Of a stretch of DNA of 29,671 nucleotides, positions 7,202-14,005 are shown one piece after another; position 1 is the first letter of the stretch; the number at the start of each line of letters is the position of its first letter. The DNA is taken from contig JANNBJ010000217.1 in assembly GCA_031385325.1 (NCBI GenBank), forward strand, positions 1-29,671. The letters are read 5' to 3'. The position numbers and the translations under genes are program-made. Origin of the DNA: SYFY01 sp031385325 (lineage in GTDB: Bacteria; Pseudomonadota; Gammaproteobacteria; Pseudomonadales; Azotimanducaceae). The notes under the pieces are model-generated. The model was given only the letters and a program-made list of their open reading frames with translations, did not search any database and was not told where the DNA came from.

Positions 7202-7915
7202 CTAGTCGGATTTGAGCGCTAGCGCAGCAGTCTGTGCCCAGTCGGTAATCGCGAGCCCCTGGACCACACAATGGATCAGCACCACCCATGCAGCGCCAAC
7301 CCAGAGTGCGGGATGGACTGCACCACGTACTTGTTTATCGTGCCGAAAGGCCACTGCCAGCACCATCAACTGCACCGCGAGTACGGCCCACTCCCCCCAA
7401 TTCCCCATGTATGGCAAGGGCAAGAGTCTGCCGAGGCCAGGTTCCATGATGACTACGGTACTGACCAGCATGAATCGGCGGTGCCACTGCGTCTGTCGAC
7501 GCAGAAGAATCGCTGCGATGACAATCAGTGCAAAGCTGATAGCTTCGACGGATGTCAGGGCCAGGAAAAACGGATCAGGGAAAAATGGTGGAACCCGGTT
7601 CAGTGCAATCGCCATTTGACCGGAATACACCCCCAACGGCGCGATGACGAGTGCCAGCACCAGGCCAATCCAGCCGAGCCGACGGTGTACCTGCAGCTTT
7701 CCGCGCCCTGCGAGGACGTTTTGTGTCACGAAGAGGCCGAGCCAACTGACCATTACTGCAGCATGTAGATGGACCCACCAGGGTACTGCCCCAAAGTTAA
7801 CCATGCCGCGTGCTGCAAACTGGACAAACCCGAACGCAATCAACAACGCAACGAATGTTGCCATGCGTGTGAAGAACTGTTGGTCATCCTGGAAAGCTAC
7901 GTTGGAACTCTTCAC
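7202..7915 (-). CDS. Polytopic inner-membrane protein of unknown function
   Basis: A 237-residue protein with about seven hydrophobic helices: approximately residues 18-36, 46-65, 81-99, 117-138, 146-162, 173-190 and 200-222. Conserved-looking polar positions are WWVHLHAAVMVSWLGLF (46-62), VHRRLGW (77-83) and QWHRRFM. Paired His residues in helices could bind haem or metal, but that is inference. The pattern (FF.R...F, HLHA, HRRLG) is common among uncharacterised bacterial membrane proteins, some near the DUF2306 group; I am not sure of the family. It lies 96 bp downstream of the monooxygenase gene on the same strand, with a hairpin (7994-8010) in between, so co-transcription is possible but may be attenuated. 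Confidence 0.75.
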   Translation of the reverse strand: MKSSNVAFQDDQQFFTRMATFVALLIAFGFVQFAARGMVNFGAVPWWVHLHAAVMVSWLGLFVTQNVLAGRGKLQVHRRLGWIGLVLALVIAPLGVYSGQMAIALNRVPPFFPDPFFLALTSVEAISFALIVIAAILLRRQTQWHRRFMLVSTVVIMEPGLGRLLPLPYMGNWGEWAVLAVQLMVLAVAFRHDKQVRGAVHPALWVGAAWVVLIHCVVQGLAITDWAQTAALALKSD

Positions 7916-7993
7916 GTTACGCTCCCAATCCTGGTAAAACGTTCCTTCGCTTCACGTGGCCAAATGCCGGTGCATCCCGGCACCACGCGGGAA

Positions 7994-8010
7994 AGTCTGC
8001 CGCGCAGACT
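7994..8010 (-). terminator. Short perfect hairpin just downstream of the monooxygenase gene
   Basis: AGTCTGC and GCAGACT form a 7-bp perfect stem with a CGC/GCG loop. On the minus strand this begins within 2-3 nt of the monooxygenase TAG stop and is followed by TTTCCCGC, only a short T run. It could act as a weak intrinsic terminator or 3'-end stabiliser. It is also the core of the ~32-bp repeat shared with the MITE target site, where the same stem survives in slightly shorter form at 4166-4178. Confidence 0.4.
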
Positions 8011-8027
8011 CCTAGCCCGCACTGCGC
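7996..8027. repeat. ~32-bp dispersed repeat (uninterrupted copy; the split copy flanks the MITE)
   Basis: TCTGCCGCGCAGACTCCTAG followed by CCCGCACTGCGC occurs here intact. At 4166-4185 plus 4351-4363 the same sequence is found with a 161-bp fold-back element and an extra CTAG inserted, and one extra T in the right part (CACTTGCGC). Outside these limits the two loci are unrelated. The copy here contains the last codons and the TAG stop of the monooxygenase gene, so it may have supplied that gene's 3' end. Confidence 0.8.
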
Positions 8028-9640
8028 TCAAACTCGACTTCCGGGAACCCGGCGTCGGCTGACTCGCGCAGCTTGTCGTAGTAGACATTCGCGCCGCCAA
8101 AGTAGATCAATACCCGTGGGCTGCGTTTTTCCAGGTTGGCGCCCATCATCCAGGAATGGACCTTGTCGCCCTGGGCCATAAGCGTCTGACGATGGATATC
8201 TGCCGTATGGGCGACCCACGCTTCTTCCGCTGCAGCCTTCGGTTCGCACAGGTCGTAACCTTCGCGCTCCATTTTCTTGATGCAGTCCACGACATAAATG
8301 CTGTTCTGCTCGATAGAAGTTGGCAGGTTGGCAAACGGTGCCTGTGGACCGGTGATCATGAACAGGTTCGGGAATTCGGCCACAAAAACACCCATGATCG
8401 AACTGGAGACGTCCTCCCACTTGTTTCTCAGCAGCAATCCATTTCGACCGCGGATGGGCAGTGCTTCCTGGGCACCTGTATAAGCCTGAAAGCCAGTGGC
8501 CAGCACGATGATGTCAAACTCGTAGTGCTGCTTGGTCGTGCGAATTCCTGTTTCAGTGATCTCGACTATCGGCTCCCGCTCATTGATATCAACCAGATGT
8601 ACGTTCGGCCGATTGAAGGTTTCGAAATAACCGTGATCGAGCGGTGGTCGCTTGGCGAAAAATGGATACCCGCGCGGCGTGAGCATGTCGCGGACCTTGG
8701 AGTCCTTGACGTTCGCCAGCATCTTGCGCATGACAAAATCGCCGACTACCCGGTTGGATTCTGCGTTGCCCAGAAGATCGTCAAAGGTTTCGAACACAAA
8801 CCGGAAGCTGCCTCGTGGCCAATGCTCCTCGAGAATTTTCTGCACTTCGTCTGCAGGCGTGTCTGCCAGATTACGACCAACCGGGCTATCGAACGCCATG
8901 CCGAAGACGTGGTTGCGGCACTTGGCAACGATCTCGTCGTAGTTGGCCTTGATCTCTTTTTCCCACTCGGGTGTCATCTGCTTCTGGACAGCGGGCATGA
9001 CAAAATTTGCCGTGCGCTGGAACACCGTGACGTCTCCGGCGGTCTGTGCCACCACCGGCAGCATCTGGACGGTGGTCGCGCCACTGCCGATGATCGCGAT
9101 ACGCTTGCCTGCGTAGTCCAGGCCTTCCTGCGGCCAGCGAGAGGAATGGAAACAAGGCCCCTTGAAGGTGCCCAATCCCTTGAAGTTCGGGATCACCGGT
9201 TCGGAAATCATCCCCATTGCGCTGATGAAGTATTTGCAGGTGAAGCTCTCTCCGCCAGCGGTCTGGATCAACCACAGCTTCGACCCTTCCTGGAAATCGG
9301 CGCGCACGATCGCGGTATTCAGCTGTATGTGTGGCCACATGTCGCAGCGATCGGCGACAAAGTGCATGTAGCGCAGGTTCTCTTCCCAACCGGGATAACG
9401 TACCGACCAGCTCCAGTCCTGCAGCAGTTCCTTCGAGAACGTCAGGCAATAGTAATAACACTCGCTATCGCTGGCTGCGCCTGGATAACGGTTCCAGGTC
9501 CACGTGCCACCAATGTCGGATGCCTTGTCGAACACCCGGATCGACAGACCTGCCTCGCGTACGTAATGAATCAAAGCCAGTCCGGCGAAGCCTGCCCCTA
9601 CGGCGATGACATCATAGTCAGGCGTTGTCTTTGAACCCAT
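8012..9640 (-). CDS. Class B flavin-dependent monooxygenase (Baeyer-Villiger type)
   Basis: A 542-residue protein with the complete class B signature. The FAD Rossmann motif is VGAGFAG (14-20), followed by GGTWTWNRYPGAASDSE (44-60). The BVMO fingerprint is FKGPCFHSSRWP (159-170), the NADPH Rossmann motif is GSGATT (185-190), and the C-terminal ATGF motif is present (LATGFQAYTG). Such enzymes insert oxygen into ketones to give esters or lactones, or oxygenate N/S atoms, using FAD and NADPH in the cytosol. Start ATG 9640 has GGAG 7 nt upstream. The frame stays open to 11236, but that extension is antisense to the acylase gene and is not coding. The final codons (ERSAG, TAG) fall in a dispersed repeat. 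It diverges from the acylase gene (174-bp gap). The ketone substrate is unknown; terpenoid, steroid or cyclic ketones are possibilities by family only. Confidence 0.93.
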   Translation of the reverse strand: MGSKTTPDYDVIAVGAGFAGLALIHYVREAGLSIRVFDKASDIGGTWTWNRYPGAASDSECYYYCLTFSKELLQDWSWSVRYPGWEENLRYMHFVADRCDMWPHIQLNTAIVRADFQEGSKLWLIQTAGGESFTCKYFISAMGMISEPVIPNFKGLGTFKGPCFHSSRWPQEGLDYAGKRIAIIGSGATTVQMLPVVAQTAGDVTVFQRTANFVMPAVQKQMTPEWEKEIKANYDEIVAKCRNHVFGMAFDSPVGRNLADTPADEVQKILEEHWPRGSFRFVFETFDDLLGNAESNRVVGDFVMRKMLANVKDSKVRDMLTPRGYPFFAKRPPLDHGYFETFNRPNVHLVDINEREPIVEITETGIRTTKQHYEFDIIVLATGFQAYTGAQEALPIRGRNGLLLRNKWEDVSSSIMGVFVAEFPNLFMITGPQAPFANLPTSIEQNSIYVVDCIKKMEREGYDLCEPKAAAEEAWVAHTADIHRQTLMAQGDKVHSWMMGANLEKRSPRVLIYFGGANVYYDKLRESADAGFPEVEFERSAG

Positions 9641-9814
9641 CGTGATACTCCAAAACTTGTTCCCCAAGATTAACAAGAAATGCACCGCAGATCGCTCGGT
9701 ATACCTACGCAGGAGGCTTTGTCGTAACAGCCTGGGGAGGGCTTGAGTAGATGGCGGTGTTCGGTATTCTCTCGTCAGTGGTTCTCGATCGGCAACAAAC
9801 ACGGAGTCAGGAAG

Positions 9815-12004
9815 ATGAAACGACTGAGCTGGATGCTGGGGATGACCCTCGCCATCTTTCATCCCGCCAATGCCGAGCCGGGCCAGGCCGAGCCAATTCA
9901 GACCGAGCTGACCGCGGTACCGCTGAACACAGCATTGCCAGGAACTGTAGCCGACGCTGGCAAGATCGTGATCTATCGCGATACCTGGGGCGTCCCGCAC
10001 ATCTATGCACCGACCGTTGAGGACGGGCTCTATGCCCAGGGTTATGCCCAGGCAGAGGATCGCCCGCAACAACTGCTCATGAACTTCAAGATCGCGATGG
10101 GCGAATTCACGGAAGTGGCTGGAGAAGACGGCGTGACGACTTCGGTACTGTCGCTGCTGTTTGATCACTACGGAATTGCCAAGCGCGCCTCGGAAGCACA
10201 ACCGCAGATTGCGCGCCGTCGTGTTCAGTCGTTTGTTGACGGGATCAACGCGTGGTATGCGGCCCACCCCGAAGATGTGCCCAAGTGGTGGTTGCATGGC
10301 AAGGTCACGCCAGCCATGGCAGATGCTTTTGGTCGCATGTTCCTCAACAACTGGTCGATCGATGAAGCGATCGGCGATATCAAGCGGGGTGGCATTGAAC
10401 CGGATTTTACGATGACTTCCCGGGGCTCGAACCAGTTTGTCGTGGCTCCCAGCCGCTCTGCGAATGGTGATGCCATGCTCCTGATTGATCCGCACCTGAA
10501 CTGGCTCGGCCCTTCGCGATTCTGGGAGATGCGAATACACGCAGGAGAACTGGAAGGTAGTGGGGTAGGGCTGGCAGGTTCGCCGTTCATCGGCCTCGGC
10601 CACAATGCGAACATGGCTTGGGCGATGACGACGGGTGGCCCGGATACCGCTGACGTTTACGAGCTGTCCCTCAGTGCGGACGGTTCTCGTTATGAATATG
10701 AAGGTGAGTGGAAGCCGATCACCAACAAGATGGTTACGTTGCATTTTCCGGATGGGTCCGAACGGACGGTGACCCTGCGCTTCTCGCACCACGGGCCGAT
10801 TCTCGCGCAGGAAAAAAACAAGGCTTATGCGGCGCGCATTCCGTACGACGACACCGCTGACCGTAATGCCGCATGGACCGAGCTGAACTTCGCCAAGGAC
10901 TATCAGGGGGCATTGAAAGCGGGTGCGACATTGGCCATGTTTCCACAAAACGTGATGGTGGCCGATACCGCCGGCAATATTCACTACCAGCGAGTCGGCA
11001 GAGTGCCGGTACGCGATGTGCACTACGACTGGTCGAAGCCGGTGCCGGGCAACATCAAGGCGACCGAATGGAAAGGGTTCCACCCTGCAGATGAACTGGT
11101 CCAGGTACTCAATCCAGAGGCGGGATACATGCAGAACTGCAATATCCCGCCGGAAGGCATGATTCGTGGTGGTGCCTTCAAACCCGAAAAATACACGAGT
11201 TATGTGTGGGGTAGCGCCGCCTATGGCCCTTTGCACGGCTGGACCAACCAGCGGGGTGCCCGCGCGCTGGAACTGCTGAGCGCGGACTCGTCGGTGACCG
11301 TGGATGAGATGTTGGCGTATGCCAATGACGTGCGTCCGTTTGGTATCGATCGTTGGTTGGGTGCACTCAAGTCCGCACTGCCGGATGATCCTTCAGCCAG
11401 TGCGTTGTTTGCCTGGGATGGGCAATTGTTGAAGGAGTCCGTACCCGCTCTGCGTTACGCCTACTGGCGATTGGCTCTCGAGGCTGATGGAGCCGGTCCG
11501 GCATTGCGTGCCAGGATCGACGATCACTACGCCATCGTTGAAGATCGGACACCTCGGGCCATTGAACTCGTGCACGCGGACAAGGCGTTGATTGTGTCGA
11601 CCTGGAAACAGGCGATGGAGAAGATGCAATCAGAACTTGGCACACTCGACGCGCCCTGGGGGCGGGTCTTCAGAGTCGGCAGGGATGACCAGAGCTGGCC
11701 GGTTGATGGCGGTGGTGGTGATCAGTTCGGTCTGACGACCATGCGCTCCATGGGTTACGGCCCACCCAATCTCAACCACGAACGATGGGGTCAACAGGGT
11801 CAGACCTCCACGCAGGTGGTTGTGTTATCCAGACCAATCCAGAGTTTCAGCTACATCCCGTTAGGGGAAAGTGATCGAAAAGAATCGCCTCATTACAACG
11901 ATCAGGCTCGAACCGTTTTCTCCGAACGCCGGCTGAAGCCATCCTGGTGGATGCCTGAAGATCTTCAGGGGCATGTTGAATCGAGGACGGAATTGGTGCG
12001 GTAG
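9815..12004 (+). CDS. Exported penicillin acylase family protein (Ntn hydrolase precursor)
   Basis: A 729-residue precursor with a signal peptide (MKRLSWMLGMTLAIFHPANA). Motifs include VIYRDTWGVPHIYA (52-65), the alpha-chain helix LYAQGYAQAEDRPQQL and the autoproteolytic junction SRG-SNQFVVAPSRS, giving Ser205 as the beta-chain N-terminal nucleophile. Next come LIDPHLNW, GHNANMAWAMTTGGPD and SHHGPI. The length and order match periplasmic acylases that split into alpha and beta chains and cleave amides such as acyl-homoserine lactones, beta-lactams or lipopeptides. Substrate choice, including quorum quenching, cannot be told from sequence alone. The start at ATG 9815 gives the signal peptide and has GGAG 8 nt upstream; the in-frame extension to 9743 lacks support. 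It converges with the peroxidase gene across a hairpin-rich spacer. Confidence 0.93.
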   Translation: MKRLSWMLGMTLAIFHPANAEPGQAEPIQTELTAVPLNTALPGTVADAGKIVIYRDTWGVPHIYAPTVEDGLYAQGYAQAEDRPQQLLMNFKIAMGEFTEVAGEDGVTTSVLSLLFDHYGIAKRASEAQPQIARRRVQSFVDGINAWYAAHPEDVPKWWLHGKVTPAMADAFGRMFLNNWSIDEAIGDIKRGGIEPDFTMTSRGSNQFVVAPSRSANGDAMLLIDPHLNWLGPSRFWEMRIHAGELEGSGVGLAGSPFIGLGHNANMAWAMTTGGPDTADVYELSLSADGSRYEYEGEWKPITNKMVTLHFPDGSERTVTLRFSHHGPILAQEKNKAYAARIPYDDTADRNAAWTELNFAKDYQGALKAGATLAMFPQNVMVADTAGNIHYQRVGRVPVRDVHYDWSKPVPGNIKATEWKGFHPADELVQVLNPEAGYMQNCNIPPEGMIRGGAFKPEKYTSYVWGSAAYGPLHGWTNQRGARALELLSADSSVTVDEMLAYANDVRPFGIDRWLGALKSALPDDPSASALFAWDGQLLKESVPALRYAYWRLALEADGAGPALRARIDDHYAIVEDRTPRAIELVHADKALIVSTWKQAMEKMQSELGTLDAPWGRVFRVGRDDQSWPVDGGGGDQFGLTTMRSMGYGPPNLNHERWGQQGQTSTQVVVLSRPIQSFSYIPLGESDRKESPHYNDQARTVFSERRLKPSWWMPEDLQGHVESRTELVR

Positions 12005-12064
12005 GGTCGACGTCGGGTTCGCGATAGCAGGGCGCCAGGAACAACGTGGTGTCGTGATGCAATC

Positions 12065-12100
12065 GGTCGAAGGGCCGTTTTCGGAAACTGCCCTTCGACC
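12065..12100. terminator. Long inverted repeat after the acylase gene
   Basis: GGTCGAAGGGC (12065-12075) and GCCCTTCGACC (12090-12100) form an 11-bp perfect stem around a 14-nt loop, in which GTTT and AAAC can pair further. It begins 61 bp after the acylase stop, between convergent genes. It has no T tract on either side, so it is either a factor-assisted terminator or a 3'-end stabilising hairpin. It directly abuts the three 31-bp hairpin repeats. Confidence 0.5.
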
Positions 12101-12190
12101 CCATCAATTCGCAGCAGCGAATTGATCAGACCCATCAATTCGCAGCAGCGAATTGACCGGACCCATCAATTCGCAGCAGCGAATTGATCA
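12101..12190. repeat. Three tandem 31-bp hairpin (REP-like) repeats
   Basis: Three copies with an exact 31-bp period start at 12101, 12132 and 12163. Each contains the arms TCAATTCGC and GCGAATTGA around an AGCA loop, a perfect 9-bp stem (hairpins at 12104-12125, 12135-12156, 12166-12187). The 9-bp linkers differ at two positions (TGATCAGAC versus TGACCGGAC). They fill the space between convergent acylase and peroxidase genes, so a bidirectional terminator, mRNA-stabilising or REP/BIME-like role is likely. This is not a CRISPR, as there are no unique spacers. Confidence 0.9.
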
Positions 12191-12203
12191 GAGATGCCCC
12201 CAA

Positions 12204-12749
12204 TCAGCCCGCCAGCGCCTTTTCGATTGCAGAAACCAGGGTCGCATCATCCGGTGCCACGGTCGGAGCAAATCGTCCGACCACATTGCCATCACGACCA
12301 ATCAGGAATTTTTCGAAGTTCCACAGCACTTCCGGATCTTCGGTGGGTGTCATGCCATAACCACGAAGCCGTTCGCGAAAGCTTCCAGCATCGCCTGACT
12401 TTGCCGGGGCTGCAGCGGTCAGAGCCTGGTACAACGGATGTTTGTCTGCACCCGTCACGGCAATCTTCGAAAACATGGGGAACGCAACCGAGAACTTGGT
12501 GGAACAAAACTCGGCGATCTCCTGATTGGTGCCGGGTTCCTGCGCACCAAAATCATTGGCCGGAAATCCGGTGACGACCAGGCCCTTGCCAGCGTAGGTT
12601 TCGTGCAGTTTCTCGAGGCCTTCATATTGCGGTGTGAGACCGCACTTGGAAGCGACGTTTACAACCAGAACGACCTTGCCGTTGTAGTCGCCAAGGGTGG
12701 CTGGTTTGTCGTTGATCGTTTTCAGTGGAATGGATTGCAACGCAGACAT
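12204..12749 (-). CDS. Glutathione peroxidase family protein (thiol peroxidase)
   Basis: A 181-residue thioredoxin-fold peroxidase. The peroxidatic Cys36 is in VNVASKCGLTPQY, and the catalytic tetrad is completed by Gln70 in FPANDFGAQEPGTN and Trp143-Asn144 in LWNFEKFLIGRDG. A further Cys (FCSTKF, ~82) lies at the position used as resolving Cys in thioredoxin-dependent members, so reduction by thioredoxin rather than glutathione is plausible. It detoxifies H2O2 and lipid hydroperoxides in the cytosol. Start ATG 12749 has AGGAG about 7 nt upstream. It converges with the acylase gene. The upstream region carries TGAGGT direct repeats (12772-12799). No signal peptide is present. The length matches the bacterial BtuE/Gpx type, slightly extended by an insert around residues 117-130. 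Confidence 0.93.
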   Translation of the reverse strand: MSALQSIPLKTINDKPATLGDYNGKVVLVVNVASKCGLTPQYEGLEKLHETYAGKGLVVTGFPANDFGAQEPGTNQEIAEFCSTKFSVAFPMFSKIAVTGADKHPLYQALTAAAPAKSGDAGSFRERLRGYGMTPTEDPEVLWNFEKFLIGRDGNVVGRFAPTVAPDDATLVSAIEKALAG

Positions 12750-12771
12750 CTGAATCTCCTGCTTCGAGGGT

Positions 12772-12799
12772 TGAGGTTATGAGGTGGTCATGAGGTTAT
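12772..12799. repeat. Short direct repeats upstream of the peroxidase gene
   Basis: TGAGGTTAT occurs at 12772-12780 and 12791-12799, with a third TGAGGT starting at 12780. The two full copies are 19 bp apart, close to two helical turns, and lie 23-50 bp upstream of the peroxidase start. They could be a regulator binding site or simply low-complexity sequence. Confidence 0.35.
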
Positions 12800-12849
12800 T
12801 GAGAGGATGCTGCATGAACGTGGTCCGCTTGTCGAACAGGACACCTGCG

Positions 12850-12906
12850 GCGGGCCAATGCCCGCAGCAGCCAGTCGATGGTGGTTCCATCCTCAAGCAC
12901 TTGAGG
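12850..12906 (-). terminator. Pair of hairpins downstream of the DUF7064/7065 gene
   Basis: CCTCAAG and CTTGAGG (12891-12906) form a perfect 7-bp stem with a 2-nt loop starting 8 bp past the stop of the minus-strand gene. GCGGGC and GCCCGC (12850-12865) form a second 6-bp stem with a CAAT loop. Neither has a T tract. Together they may end or protect the DUF7064/7065 transcript before the peroxidase gene. Confidence 0.4.
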
Positions 12907-12913
12907 GCTTTGT

Positions 12914-13906
12914 TCAATCCACGCCCAGCACCGCGTGCCAGTGTTCCGCGATGCCGTAGCCCGTCTTGCCATCCAGTGTGAACTCGGCCAGACCTTCATT
13001 GACAAAGGTTGCACCGCCCCGCATGGGAATCTTGGTGGGGCAGACTGTCAGCACTCGACCTTTGATATCGAGCCGCCGGCCAGAGCGGGTTCGGGCGGTC
13101 AGCTGCACATCGGTATGCCAGATGCTGTCGGGTCGATAGTCTGACTCGATGAGAACATCGTCCAGTTCCTCATTTCGCCCGTCAGCATTGAACCAGCCAC
13201 TGCCACGCATCCGGCCATCTGCCGCCCGCACACAGGCACCGCCGAGCGCGAGATCAGGGCCGAAGTTCATTGAGAACCAGTTGACGAATGGCGCAGGTCC
13301 AGTGGGGATGACCTTTGGTTCTGACGGTCCGGATGCACCTGTGCCCCAGTCACGTGGACCCCAGGACTTGTCCCGCACTCCATAACCGTTGACGTTGAAG
13401 GTCTTGTCACCGATCCGAATCGTGCCGCTCACTCGGCCGGTCTGCTCGAAGTGTCCACGCTCACCGCCGGAAGCGTAATGCGGTTCGGAGATTCCACGGA
13501 AGTCGACGGACATGGTCAATCGAGCTGGGGTAAACCAGTCCGCAGGTCGTGACTTGCGACGCGCAAGCAGGATGGCTGAGTCGGTGATGTCCTGCGCCGG
13601 GCCGTCGTAGCCGATTCGCCAGTGTTTGAAAGGATCAAGGCATTCGATTGCCAGTGCACCCGCCTTCAGGTCTCCGTTGTAGGCGGTCAAGTCGCGGCCG
13701 ATATCGCGGCGACCATAGGTAAACGCCACCCGGTCACCACCCAGATACACAACGTGCAGGCCATCGGCCCAGCCATCACCCGGACGAAAGCCCATTCGGG
13801 TGAACATCGCGAGCTTTGAGTCGGGATCGACAAAATTGAAGTAGTAACTCTCACTCCAGGCGGGTGCATCGCCAACCGGATGCATGCGTTCGTCCTGCAG
13901 ATTCAT
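12914..13906 (-). CDS. DUF7064/DUF7065 domain-containing protein
   Basis: A 330-residue soluble protein without signal peptide or membrane helix. The N-terminal segment SESYYFNFVDPDSKLAMFTRMGFRP, the middle SGTIRIGDKTFNVNGYGVRDKSWGPRDWG and the C-terminal GKTGYGIAEHWH match my memory of proteins now annotated DUF7065 (N) plus DUF7064 (C). Their beta-rich layout resembles hydroxyneurosporene-synthase/lipocalin-type AttH folds. Such proteins are common near hydrophobic-compound catabolism genes in proteobacteria and mycobacteria, but no reaction is established that I can name. Two starts compete: ATG 13906 (used) and ATG 13885, which has AGGA 7 nt upstream and may be the real one. It diverges from tamA; the peroxidase gene lies 164 bp downstream. 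Confidence 0.8.
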   Translation of the reverse strand: MNLQDERMHPVGDAPAWSESYYFNFVDPDSKLAMFTRMGFRPGDGWADGLHVVYLGGDRVAFTYGRRDIGRDLTAYNGDLKAGALAIECLDPFKHWRIGYDGPAQDITDSAILLARRKSRPADWFTPARLTMSVDFRGISEPHYASGGERGHFEQTGRVSGTIRIGDKTFNVNGYGVRDKSWGPRDWGTGASGPSEPKVIPTGPAPFVNWFSMNFGPDLALGGACVRAADGRMRGSGWFNADGRNEELDDVLIESDYRPDSIWHTDVQLTARTRSGRRLDIKGRVLTVCPTKIPMRGGATFVNEGLAEFTLDGKTGYGIAEHWHAVLGVD

Positions 13907-14005
13907 GGCGCCAGTTCCAGTGTTTTGAAGTCAGCGATCATATCGCGTATCGCGAATGGGTCGGAATTGCGACAATCACGAGGTAGTACGCAGGACAGGA
14001 AATCG

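Noticed and set aside
8156..9634. A 492-codon plus-strand open frame opposite the monooxygenase gene.
   Set aside because: It is a codon-bias shadow of a GC-rich gene. Its translation is compositionally odd with no recognisable motif.
8012..11236. A 1074-codon open frame on the minus strand extending the monooxygenase through the acylase gene.
   Set aside because: The part above 9640 is antisense to the acylase, which has a clear signal peptide and Ntn motifs. The extension shows no family features, and ATG 9640 has a good Shine-Dalgarno.
12101..12190. The three-copy repeat read as a short CRISPR array.
   Set aside because: The intervals are 9 bp and nearly identical, there are no unique spacers, and no cas genes are present.
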